A DNA stretch of 64,000 nt, from the NCBI GenBank assembly GCA_964017125.1, contig OZ024915.1, forward strand, positions 77,088,819 to 77,152,818. The letters are read 5' to 3'. Position numbers and translations under genes: made by a program. Under the pieces are notes generated by a model. That model did no database searches and had not been told where the DNA came from. It saw nothing but the letters and a program-made list of their open reading frames with translations. Below, one piece after another: positions 54,689-64,000 of the stretch. The stretch's first letter is position 1. Every line of letters starts with the position of its first letter. Source of the stretch: Flabesymbios commensalis (Eukaryota; Annelida; Polychaeta; Terebellida; Flabelligeridae).

Positions 54689-56062
54689 ATGGAATCCCGG
54701 TGTGGAATATATCAGAGATGGAATCCTGGTGTGGAATATATCAAAGATGGAGTCCTGGTGAGGAATAGATTAGAGATGGAATCCTGGTGTGGAATATATC
54801 AGAGATGGAATCCTGGTGTGGAATATATCAGAGATGGAATGTCGGTGTGAAATATATCAGAGATGGAATGCCGGTGTGAAATATATCAGCGATGGAATCT
54901 CAGTGTGGATTATATCAGAGATGGAATCCCGGTGTGGAATATATCAGAGATGGAATCCTGGTGTGGAATATATCAGAGATGGAATCATTGTGTGGAATAT
55001 ATCAGTGATGGAGTCCTGGTGGAGAATATATCAGAGATGGGATCCTGGTGTGGAATATATCAGAGATGGAATCCCGGTGTGGAATATATCAGTGATGGAA
55101 TCTCTGTGTGGAATATATCAGAGATGGAATCACGATGTGGAATATATCAGAGATAGAATCCCGGTGTGGAATATATCAGAAATGGAATCATTGTGTGGAA
55201 TATATCAGAGATGGAGTCCTGGTGTGGAATATATCAGAGATGAAATCCTGGTGAGGAATATATCAGAGATGGAATCATTGTGTGGAATATATCAGAGATG
55301 GAATCCTGGTGAGGAATATATCAGAGATGGAATCCTGGTGTGGAATATATCAGAGATGGAATCATGGTGTGGATTATATCAGAGATGGAATCCCGGTGTG
55401 GAATATATTAGTGATGGAGTCCTGGTGGAGAATATATCAGTGATGGAATCCTGGTGTGGAATATATCAGAGATGGAATCATTGTGTGGAATATATCAGAG
55501 ATGGAATCACGGTGAGGAATATATCAGTGATGGAATCAATGTGTGGAATATATCAGAGATGGAATCATTGTGTGGACTATATCAGTGATGGAATCATTGT
55601 GTGGAATATATCAGTGATGGAATCCCGGTGTGGAATATATCAGAGATGAAATCACGGGGTAGAATATATCAGCGATGGAATCGCGGTGTGGAATATATCA
55701 GAGATGGAATCCTAGTGTGGAATATAGCAGAGATGAAATCACGGTGTATAATATATCAGAGATGGAGTCCCGATGTGGAATATATCAGAGATGGAATCCT
55801 GGTGTGAAATATATCAGAGATGGAATATCGGTGTGGAATATATCAGAGATGAAATCCTGGTGTGGAATATATCAGAGATGGAATCCTGGTGTGGAATATA
55901 TCAGAGATGAAATGACGGTGTAGAATATATCAGAGATGGAATCACGGTGTGGAATATATCAGCGATGGAATCTCAGTGTGGAATATATCAGAGATGGAAT
56001 CACGGTGTAGAATATATCAGAGATGGAATCCAGGTGTGGAAGATAACAGAGATGGAATCACG
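54689..56062 (+). repeat. 29-bp minisatellite, about 47 copies
   Basis: Unit GGAATCCTGGTGTGGAATAT plus ATCAGAGAT. A plus-strand frame is open for 286 codons (54789-55649), but the peptide merely cycles with the array (EYIRDGI, NISEMES, IYQRWN), so it is not taken as a gene. Confidence 0.94.
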
Positions 56063-56069
56063 CAGGTGT

Positions 56070-56298
56070 CTCTCATCACAAATGTCTTAGTTAGCTCTTT
56101 CTGATTCATTTAAATACCTATGTTATGGCTCTGTGGCCATTATAATTTTTTTCACACTTACAGTCTCGGGATCGACTTTAGACGTCAGAATCTGACGTCT
56201 AAATTCGATCCCCGCGCTGTAAGGGTTAACCCTACCAGGATCGACTTTAGACGTCAGAATCTGACGTCTAAAGTCGATTCCCGCGCTGTAAAAGTTAA
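56070..56298 (+). mobile_element. PB-1 copy with duplicated terminal hairpin
   Basis: The hairpin TTTAGACGTCAGAATCTGAC..CCCGCGCTGTAAGGG-TTAA ends at 56229. A second hairpin of the same type shares that TTAA and ends at 56298. Starts at the border of the 29-bp minisatellite. Confidence 0.65.
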
Positions 56299-56324
56299 CC
56301 CTTATCCTTATGATTTATATAAAT

Positions 56325-56385
56325 TTGCAACCACTTGAGGTTGTGTCTCGCTACCGCGATCCACAACCTCAAGTGGTTGAACATG
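56325..56385. repeat. HP-4 hairpin
   Basis: CCACTTGAGGTTGTGTCTCG facing CGATCCACAACCTCAAGTGG; long near-perfect arms. Confidence 0.65.
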
Positions 56386-56804
56386 ACTCGTATTTGTTTA
56401 ATTTGAGACCAAACATCTAGATTCCTGATTTTTAAACACCCAATTCACTCCCAATATCAGTGATTTGATCGACTAAAAAAGAGGGTAATAACGACAATAG
56501 TCATCATCAGGAGGCAAAGGGTTACCTATGATCTGCTGTATTTTTTATACTTTTTTTCATCATTTGGAGATGGACACTGCGTCAACAGGATTGACTTTCT
56601 CTCGTTTCTATTGTTTAAGATTGATCTTATTTTTTCTAATCGAAAAGTTAATCTAATCTTAATCGTAACCCTTGGAGAACTGATGTCGACTGCAGTAGAC
56701 ATTCTGTGAAACGCCTGATAATGACCTGTTCACAGTAAAAAAATATGCCTTCAACGCTGTTATATATGATGGACCTAATTTTTACAAATACTAATAATTT
56801 TAAG

Positions 56805-56850
56805 TCACTAGAAGTTGTGTATCGCGGTAGCGAGACACAACTTCAAAAAA
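56805..56850. repeat. HP-4 hairpin
   Basis: CACTAGAAGTTGTGTATCGC facing GCGAGACACAACTTCAA; no flanking CACTTG on the right. Confidence 0.5.
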
Positions 56851-57130
56851 AATAATTGAATAGCTCAGTGATCTGAAGGTTAAGATGTCTAGTGGTATAT
56901 GGGCTGTGATCCTTACATCCAAAGCACGATATATATAAAGACAACATCACTATGTAATACCATGTGCCCATCTGCTAGCGGACATAATATAAATAGAATT
57001 CGCCAAACGAAACCGATCTCGGAAAATTCACATTTGTAGTAATACAGCATGTGGTAATAGTATGGCAGCAGTTACAGTGTTAGTCCGCACGTCTAAACAC
57101 TCCTGCACCGATGCTGGGCCAACATTGAAC

Positions 57131-57228
57131 CAGCAAACACAAAGTATTTGTATAACATTTTGGCCCAACTTCTTCGAGGCTGGTCAAACATTGTATAAAT
57201 GTTATACAAATGTTTTGTGTTTACTGGG
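57131..57228. mobile_element. PAL-1 variant palindrome, complete
   Basis: CCAGCAAACACAAAGTATTTG facing CAAATGTTTTGTGTTTACTG; core GGCCCAACTTCTTCGAGG. It ends 34 bp before the 28-bp minisatellite begins. Confidence 0.74.
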
Positions 57229-57261
57229 TAAAACGAACATTAAGATACAGAAAACGAAATG

Positions 57262-60200
57262 CTGACCCAATCAGTTGACCCAGTGCTGGTATGTAACATC
57301 AGTTGACCCAGTGCTGGCATGTAACATCAGTTGACCCAGTGCTGGTATGTAACATCAGTTGACCCAGCGCTGGTATGTAACATCAGTTGACCCAGTGCTG
57401 GTATGTAACATCAGTTGACCCAGTGCTGGCATGTAACATCAGTTGACCCAGTGCTGGTATGTAACATCAGTTGACCCAGTGCTGGCATGTAACATCAGTT
57501 GACCCAGTGCTGGTATGTAACATCAGTTGACCCAGTGCTGGTATGTAACATCAGTTGACCCAGTGCTGGCATGTAACAACAGTTGACCCAGTGCTGGTAT
57601 GTAACAACAGTTGACCCAGTGCTGGCATGTAACATCAGTTGACCCAGTGCTGGTATGTAACATCAGTTGACCCAGTGCTGGCATGTAACATCAGTTGACC
57701 CAGTGCTGGTATGAAACATCAGTTGACCCAGTGCTGGCATGTCACATCAGTTGACCCAGTGCTGGTATGTAACATCAGTTGACCCAGTGCTGGTATGAAA
57801 CATCAGTTGACCCAGTGCTGGTATGAAACATCAGTTGACCCAGTGCTGGTATGTAACATCAGTTGACCCAGTGCTGGCATGTAACATCAGTTGACCCAGT
57901 GCTGGTATGAAACATCAGTTGACCCAGTGCTGGCATGTCACATCAGTTGACCCAGTGCTGGTATGTAACATCAGCGCTGACCCAGTGCTGGTATGTAACA
58001 TCAGTTGACCCAGCGCTGGCATGTAACATCAGTTGACCCAGTGCTGGTATGTAACATCAGTTGACCCAGTGCTGGTATGTAACATCAGTTGACCCAGTGC
58101 TGGTATGAAACATCAGTTGACCCAGTGCTGGCATGTAACATAAGCTGACCCAGTGCTGGTATGTAACATCAGTTGACCCAGTGCTGGTATGTAACATCAG
58201 TTGACCCAGTGCTGGTATGTAACATCAGTTGACCCAGTGCTGGTATGTAACATCAGTTGACCCAGTGCTGGTATGTAACATCAGTTGACCCAGTGCTGGT
58301 ATGAAACATCAGTTGACCCAGTGCTGGTATGTAACATCAGCGCTGACCCAGTGCTGGTATGAAACATCAGTTGACCCAGTGCTGGTATGTAACATCAGCG
58401 CTGACCCAGTGCTGGCATGTAACATCAGTTGACCCAGTGCTGGCATGTAACATCAGTTGACCCAGTGCTGGTATGTAACATCAGTTGACCCAGTGCTGGT
58501 ATGTAACATCAGCGCTGACCCAGTGCTGGCATGTAACATCAGTTGACCCAGTGCTGGCATGTAACATCAGTTAACCCAGTGTTGGTATGTAACATCAGCG
58601 CTGGCCCAGTGCTGGTATGTAACATCAGCGCTGACCCAGTGCTGGTATGTAACATCAGTTGACCCAGTGCTGGTATGTAACATCAGCGCTGACCCAGTGC
58701 TGGTATGTAACATCAGTTGACCCAGTGCTGGCATGTAACATCAGTTAACCCAGTGTTGGTATGTAACATCAGCGCTGGCCCAGTGCTGGTATGTAGCATC
58801 AGCGCTGACCCAGTGCTGGTATGTAACATCAGTTGACCCAGTGCTGGCATGTAACATCAGTTGACCCAGTGCTGGTATGTAACATCAGTTGACCCAGTGC
58901 TGGTATGTAACATCAGTTGACCCAGTGCTGGCATGTAACATCAGTTGACCCAGTGCTGGCATGTAACATCAGTTGACCCAGTGCTGGTATGTAACATCAG
59001 TTGACCCAGTGCTGGTATGAAACATCAGTTGACCCAGTGCTGGCATTTCACATCAGTTGACCCAGTGCTGGTATGTAACATCAGCGCTGACCCAGTGCTG
59101 GTATGTAACATCAGCGCTGACCCAGTGCTGGTATGTAACATCAGCGCTGACCCAGTGCTGGCATGTAACATCAGTTGACCCAGTGCTGGCATGTAACATC
59201 AGTTGACCCAGTGCTGGTATGTAACATAAGCTGACCCAGTGCTGGTATGTAACATCAGTTGACCCAGTGCTGGTATGTAACATCAGTTGACCCAGTGCTG
59301 GTATGTAACATCAGTTGACCCAGTGCTGGTATGAAACATCAGTTGACCCAGTGCTGGCATGTAACATAAGCTGACCCAGTGCTGGTATGTAACAACAGTT
59401 GACCCAGTGCTGGCATGTAACATCAGTTGACCCAGTGCTGGTATGTAACATCAGTTGACCCAGTGCTGGTATGAAACATCAGTTGACCCAGTGCTGGCAT
59501 GTAACATCAGTTAACCCAGTGTTGGTATGTAACATCAGCGCTGGCCCAGTGCTGGTATGTAACATCAGCGCTGACCCAGTGCTGGTATGTAACATCAGTT
59601 GACCCAGTGCTGGTATGTAACATCAGCGCTGACCCAGTGCTGGTATGTAACATCAGTTGACCCAGTGCTGGCATGTAACATCAGTTAACCCAGTGTTGGT
59701 ATGTAACATCAGCGCTGGCCCAGTGCTGGTATGTAACATCAGCGCTGACCCAGTGCTGGTATGTAACATCAGTTGACCCAGTGCTGGCATGTAACATCAG
59801 TTGACCAAGTGCTGGTATGTAACATCAGTTGACCCAGTGCTGGTATGTAACATCAGTTGACCCAGTGCTGGCATGTAACATCAGTTGACCCAGTGCTGGC
59901 ATGTAACATCAGTTGACCCAGTGCTGGTATGTAACATCAGTTGACCCAGTGCTGGTATGAAACATCAGTTGACCCAGTGCTGGCATTTCACATCAGTTGA
60001 CCCAGTGCTGGTATGTAACATCAGCGCTGACCCAGTGCTGGTATGTAACATCAGCGCTGACCCAGTGCTGGTATGTAACATCAGCGCTGACCCAGTGCTG
60101 GCATGTAACATCAGTTGACCCAGTGCTGGCATGTAACATCAGTTGACCCAGTGCTGGTATGTAACATAAGCTGACCCAGTGCTGGTATGTAACATCAGTT

Positions 60201-61208
60201 GACCCAGTGCTGGTATGTAACATCAGTTGACCCAGTGCTGGTATGTAACATCAGTTGACCCAGTGCTGGTATGAAACATCAGTTGACCCAGTGCTGGCAT
60301 GTAACATAAGCTGACCCAGTGCTGGTATGTAACAACAGTTGACCCAGTGCTGGCATGTAACATCAGTTGACCCAGTGCTGGTATGTAACATCAGTTGACC
60401 CAGTGCTGGTATGAAACATCAGTTGACCCAGTGCTGGCATGTAACATCAGTTAACCCAGTGTTGGTATGTAACATCAGCGCTGGCCCAGTGCTGGTATGT
60501 AACATCAGCGCTGACCCAGTGCTGGTATGTAACATCAGTTGACCCAGTGCTGGTATGTAACATCAGTTGACCCAGTGCTGGTATGTAACATCAGTTGACC
60601 CGGTGCTGGCATGTCACATCAGTTGACCCAGTGCTGGTATGCAACATCAGTTGACCCAGTGCTGGTATGTAACATCACTTGACCCAGTGCTGGCATGTAA
60701 CGTCAGCGCTGACCCAGTGCTGGTATGTGACAACAGTTGACCCAGTGCTGGTATGTAACACCAGCTGACCCAGTGCTGGCATGTAACATCACTTGACCCA
60801 GTGCTGGCATGTAACATCAGTTGACCCAGTGCTGGCATGTAACATCAGTTGACCCAGTGCTGGCATGTAACATCAGTTGACCCAGTGCTGGCATGTAACA
60901 TCAGTTGACCCAGTGCTGGTATGAAACATCAGTTGACCCAGTGCTGGCATGTAACATCAGTTGACCCAGTGCTGGTATGAAACATCAGTTGACCCAGTGC
61001 TGGCATGTAACATCAGTTGACCCAGTGCTGGTATGTAACATCAGTTGACCCAGTGCTGGCATGTGACATCAGTTGACCCAGTGCTGGCATGTAACATCAG
61101 TTGACCCAGTGCTGGTATGTAACATCAGTTGACCCAGTGCTGGTATGAAACATCAGTTGACCCAGTGCTGGCATGTAACATCAGTTGACCCAGCGCTGGT
61201 ATGCAACA
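57262..61208 (+). repeat. 28-bp minisatellite, about 140 copies, 3.9 kb
   Basis: Unit CAGTTGACCCAGTGCTGGTA plus TGTAACAT, with a 30-bp form starting CAGCGCTGACCC and a GGCATG variant. It is followed by an inverted arm (TATGCCAGCACTGGGCCAAC) at 61210, as expected if the array grew inside a PAL-1-like palindrome. Confidence 0.95.
58531..60565 (+). repeat. 940-bp higher-order duplication within the 28-bp array
   Basis: 58531-59625 and 59471-60565 read the same at a shift of 940 bp with only a few differences seen (for example ATGTAGCATC against ATGTAACATC near 58794, and TTGACCAAGTG near 59805). The rare variants CAGTTAACCCAGTGTTGG and GGCATTTCACATCAG recur at this shift. Confidence 0.85.
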
Positions 61209-61401
61209 TTATGCCAGCACTGGGCCAACTGTTCGTGTGTTGTTTTTTTGGGAAGGGGGGGGTCAGGATTACAATCACCTGCCCCCCCCCCCTTGAGGAT
61301 AATATTCCCTGTCACCCACCATGTACCAACGTTTTGGTTTGGGGAAAAACAATTAGTCTTGTTTCGCAATACCACCCCCCCCCCCGATCTCTGGAAGTTA
61401 C

Positions 61402-61482
61402 CTAGCAAACACGATTCACTCAACCATTGTTGGTTCGACGCTGGCCCAACATTGATCCGACATTGGGTGAATGTTTGCTGGG
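61402..61482. mobile_element. PAL-1 short palindrome
   Basis: TAGCAAACACGATTCACTC facing GGGTGAATGTTTGCTGGG; core TTCGACGCTGGCCCAACATT. Confidence 0.65.
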
Positions 61483-61556
61483 TATGCGTACACAGCAAAA
61501 CTTTTCATTCTGGATCTGATCCCAGTGGTATTAATGGTGCCAGACAAACAGAACGG

Positions 61557-61559
<3 letters not shown>

Positions 61560-61604
<45 letters not shown>
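61560..61604. repeat. (TA)n
   Basis: About 22 TA units just before a LINE 3' end. Confidence 0.92.
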
Positions 61605-61606
<2 letters not shown>

Positions 61607-61615
61607 AACTTTAAA

Positions 61616-61795
61616 CATATCTCAGCCAAATTAGAACAAAGACAAGATTCATTTTTTCCACGAACTATCAGAGACTGGAATTCACTCCCAAGCAACATCA
61701 GGGAGGAAACTAAATTAGACTCTTTCAAGAGAAATTTAAATTCCATACCGGATCAGCCAGGCCCTAGGTATGGCGCGACTAAATGTCGCTACTAG
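61616..61795 (+). mobile_element. LINE 3' end (C-terminus of ORF2)
   Basis: The plus strand reads RQDSFFPRTIRDWNSLPSNI, then EETKLDSFKRNLNSIPDQ and a TAG near 61792. This is the usual terminal motif of LINE ORF2 proteins (FFPRTIRxWNxLP). It belongs to a different lineage from the 53-kb fragment. It sits directly after a TA dinucleotide run and before the candidate leader exon of the paralog. Confidence 0.75.
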
Positions 61796-61839
61796 CCTGC
61801 ACACCTCTCTACCACAGCGTGATACACGAATGGGGTTTT

Positions 61840-61901
61840 GCTGTGTAACATATACAGATACAGATATAACACGCTCAGAAGAGAGAGGGTGACATTCTCT
61901 G
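61840..61901 (+). other. Candidate 5' untranslated exon of the plus-strand paralog
   Basis: The donor GACATTCTCTG|GTAAGTATG lies 276 bp before the signal-peptide exon. ACAGATATAAC upstream is shared with the candidate leader exon of the minus-strand gene (49545-49640). Weak on its own; the shared position and donor make it plausible. Confidence 0.35.
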
Positions 61902-62177
61902 GTAAGTATGTTTCAACTATTGTTGAAAACATGTCAAAATAGCATAATGATATATGCCGATTAGGCGAAGTTATTTTCGTCAATAAAAAAACTCTTCAAA
62001 AATACCAGTACATGATAACATGTGTGCTTAGTCTTGGTTCTATAACTATTGCCACGCCTACATGTAATAACGTCAACTTCATGATGATTAGTAACATAAT
62101 ATAGTTATATTTATGATCGCAAATAGGGTTATAATGCTATTATAAGTATAATCATTAGAGTCCTTTGTTTGTTACAG

Positions 62178-62240
62178 ATAATTATGGAGATGATGATCAA
62201 AATAATTCTGATGGCACTGGCGACTGCAGCGACATTAGCG
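62178..62240 (+). CDS. Signal-peptide exon of a second, divergent ligand-binding-domain gene (partial, runs off the window)
   Basis: After acceptor TTTGTTTGTTACAG the exon has ATAATT, then ATG at 62184, and encodes MEMMIKIILMALATAATLA up to a GTAAGT donor in phase 0. It differs from the minus-strand gene's leader at three of 19 residues. Intron sequence on both sides also aligns with that gene in inverted orientation. No ADPTVDD-type second exon is found before 64000, which is expected because the corresponding intron in the other gene is 4.8 kb. The gene's integrity beyond the window is unknown. Confidence 0.75.
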
Positions 62241-62736
62241 GTAAGTGTACAAACAACAGGGCATAAACTGTATCGACCTTACATCGACCACAACGTCATA
62301 TCTGTTTTTGTCAACTTTTCAGTTGAACAGCAAACTTTTGGACAAACCAAATCCACAATTTATAAGGTCTCTAACTCCAAAACTATTTGAGAAACACAAA
62401 ATTACGGTCAAATTAAAATAATGTCCAGAAAAATGAGGGCAAAAGGTCACTTCACAGTTATGACTTAGTGGTCCCTCAGAAAACACAAAATTTGAGTTTA
62501 CTGGGTCTGGCATGCTGATATGGCGGTATAAAGGCAAACTGCAGTAACTTTTCACTTGACAATCAGCTGTATTATAGTCTATATAATAGTCATATTAACT
62601 GATTATTTATCACCATGGTTCAGACAGGCTACTTATACATGTCCTGCATTGACGAATTAGTGATATTTGTGACAATAATCAGAGATATAGAGATCTGTGA
62701 CAATAATAAGCCTGCCAATCAACACACACTGCAATC

Positions 62737-62790
62737 ATGAGGCGTTGTCTCACTGTTGAATTGATGTTGGGCCAACGTCTTTGAGAGTAG
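62737..62790. mobile_element. PAL-1 left half in paralog intron
   Basis: CATGAGGCGTTGTCTCAC, TTGATGTTGGGCCAACGTC; corresponds in position to 48083-48172. Confidence 0.48.
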
Positions 62791-62797
62791 TCATTTT

Positions 62798-62966
62798 AGA
62801 ATCGAATACTCTTATATAAATCCACATTCAAACATGGCGAATTTAACAATGTTTTAATGTGAATTTGTATTATTGTTTTAGTAGAATCGAATATTCTTAT
62901 ATAAATCCACATTCAAATATGGTGAACTTAGCAATGTTTTAATGTGGATTTGTATTATTATTTTAC
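62798..62966 (+). repeat. 85-bp tandem duplication in paralog intron
   Basis: AGAATCGAATACTCTTATAT and CAATGTTTTAATGTG occur twice; no similar duplication in the other copy. Confidence 0.8.
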
Positions 62967-63188
62967 ACGTGGTATATTCTTATCTCTGTTAGGGTGTTCA
63001 GCGGTAAACAAATTACATCATTTGATCAGCTGCTGTGGGTTTGGGGAAGCTTATTTCTAATTCTCTTCACATTCTCTACTTTGGTAAACTGGTGAACCAA
63101 TAACATGATGTGAGCTGTATTTGTGTTTCTCTTCACATCTGACGAATATCAGAGTAGCCATGGATGGTGGCCCATTCATCATGGCTGT

Positions 63189-63299
63189 TCCAGCATACAC
63201 AAGATGTTGAATTGATGTTGGTTTAATGTTGGGCCGACGTAGTAGACGGTGGACCAACATTACACCAACATTGATTCGACCTCTTGTGTCTACTGGGTG
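63189..63299. mobile_element. PAL-1 palindrome, complete, in paralog intron
   Basis: CCAGCATACACAAGATGTTG facing ACCTCTTGTGTCTACTGGG; core GGGCCGACGTAGTAGACGG. There is no counterpart in the minus-strand gene's intron, so it is a later insertion. Confidence 0.72.
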
Positions 63300-63937
63300 T
63301 CGATCAGTGTCATATATGGGTCATGGGCTGAGAAATTGACAAGCCCTGTTCAAGCAAAAACTCTATTCAAACAGTTTTTAAAATGATAACTAAACAATAA
63401 TGATGATCACACCATGCCACTAGTAGCTTTGCACATCACTTGTTAGTTGTCAGTAGCTGCCACCATCGTCCATAAATCAAGCTGTTTTGGGGGCGTCATA
63501 CATGACTGTCATGCGGCTGTTCTAGTGTCTGAAACAGGTTTCAGCCGCAGATTGACCGCGTACAAAATCGTGGGACATTTCGTTCGACTGTCATATCTGA
63601 AAATAACGAGGCATAATCAGGTCGAAAATATGTTTTTTTAGAAACAGTAACATTTCTGTTCCATGCCCGCATGCTCAGCTCGGAGGTCGCGCAGTCAATG
63701 AAAAGTTATGGACATTTTTCGGAACTTGGGGTCGAGATCGCTCTCATTCACCGCCATGTTGAATTTTTCGGGTGAAGCAAATACATTAATCCACGGCTTT
63801 GGAGAGGACGACACGGCTAGAGCTGTTCATGTTACGTTGACCTTGACAGAACCTAAGCGAGATTCACACGCTGGGATCTACGTTTGATTAGCGCTGTCAT
63901 AATGTACGCTGAGGGTTTGATTAACGTGTCCTTATGC

Positions 63938-64000
63938 TGATCCCAGAAAACTGAAAAATAAACCCAATGCTGGACCCTTGTCCCAACATAAAGCAGTATA
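63938..64000. mobile_element. PAL-1 fragment at the window edge
   Basis: GATCCCAGAAAACTG then CCCAATGCTGGACCC; cut by the end of the window. Confidence 0.4.

Larger units (their letters stand above)
61840..63900 (+). repeat. Inverted segmental duplication, copy 2
   Basis: This is the partner of 47050-49640. It lacks the two SINE-1 insertions of copy 1 and has its own 85-bp tandem duplication (62798-62966). Its far end aligns to about 63900; whether the duplication continues past a PAL-1 fragment at the window edge cannot be seen. Confidence 0.78.

Noticed and set aside
54789-55649. 286-codon open frame
   Set aside because: It lies wholly in the 29-bp minisatellite; the peptide cycles with the repeat and other frames are also open.
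57262-61208. CRISPR-like array of 28-bp repeats
   Set aside because: Units are directly adjacent without spacers, and the genome is eukaryotic with introns and SINEs.

Overview
This window is eukaryotic, repeat-dense, mostly non-coding DNA. The genes it holds are split by introns with GT-AG borders. It also carries LINE 3' ends, tRNA-derived SINEs, many palindromic miniature elements and large simple-sequence and minisatellite arrays. The best host gene resembles an acetylcholine-binding protein. That, with the repeat make-up, suggests a marine invertebrate, perhaps a lophotrochozoan. I cannot name the species.

The main coding content is a small gene on the minus strand (coding exons at 48606-48662, 43604-43801, 42335-42444 and 40562-40994). 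The exons join in phase into a 265-residue protein: a signal peptide, a complete Cys-loop receptor ligand-binding domain with a nearly intact aromatic box and the vicinal cysteine pair of loop C, then a stop after a short serine-rich linker and a hydrophobic tail. There are no channel helices. This is the layout of an acetylcholine-binding protein, with an added C-terminus that looks like a GPI-attachment signal. A second, divergently oriented copy starts at 62184 on the plus strand. Only its signal-peptide exon (19 residues, 16 identical) lies in the window; the rest would lie past base 64000. The flanking introns of the two copies align as an inverted duplication (about 47.05-49.64 kb against 61.84-63.9 kb).

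Layout: 1-31 kb is gene-poor, with simple repeats (GTGA, an 11-mer, a GCAAT pentamer), a 93-bp tandem repeat and many palindromic elements. 31.9-33.7 kb is an 11-bp minisatellite. 35.8-37.5 kb is a 5'-truncated LINE on the minus strand. 40.5-49.6 kb is the ligand-binding-domain gene. 49.7-61.8 kb is the spacer between the two divergent genes, with an ATT array, a 29-bp minisatellite and a 3.9-kb 28-bp minisatellite containing a 940-bp higher-order duplication. 61.8-64 kb is the start of the second gene.

Labels used below for repeat families are mine: PAL-1 (palindrome with CAGCAAACACGAG ends), PB-1 and PB-2 (piggyBac-like miniature elements bounded by TTAA-CCCTT and AAGGG-TTAA), HP-3 and HP-4 (short hairpins), ML-5 and ML-6 (other miniature inverted-repeat elements), F (AT-rich TTAAGATTATCTTAA-type repeat) and SINE-1 (dimeric tRNA-derived SINE).
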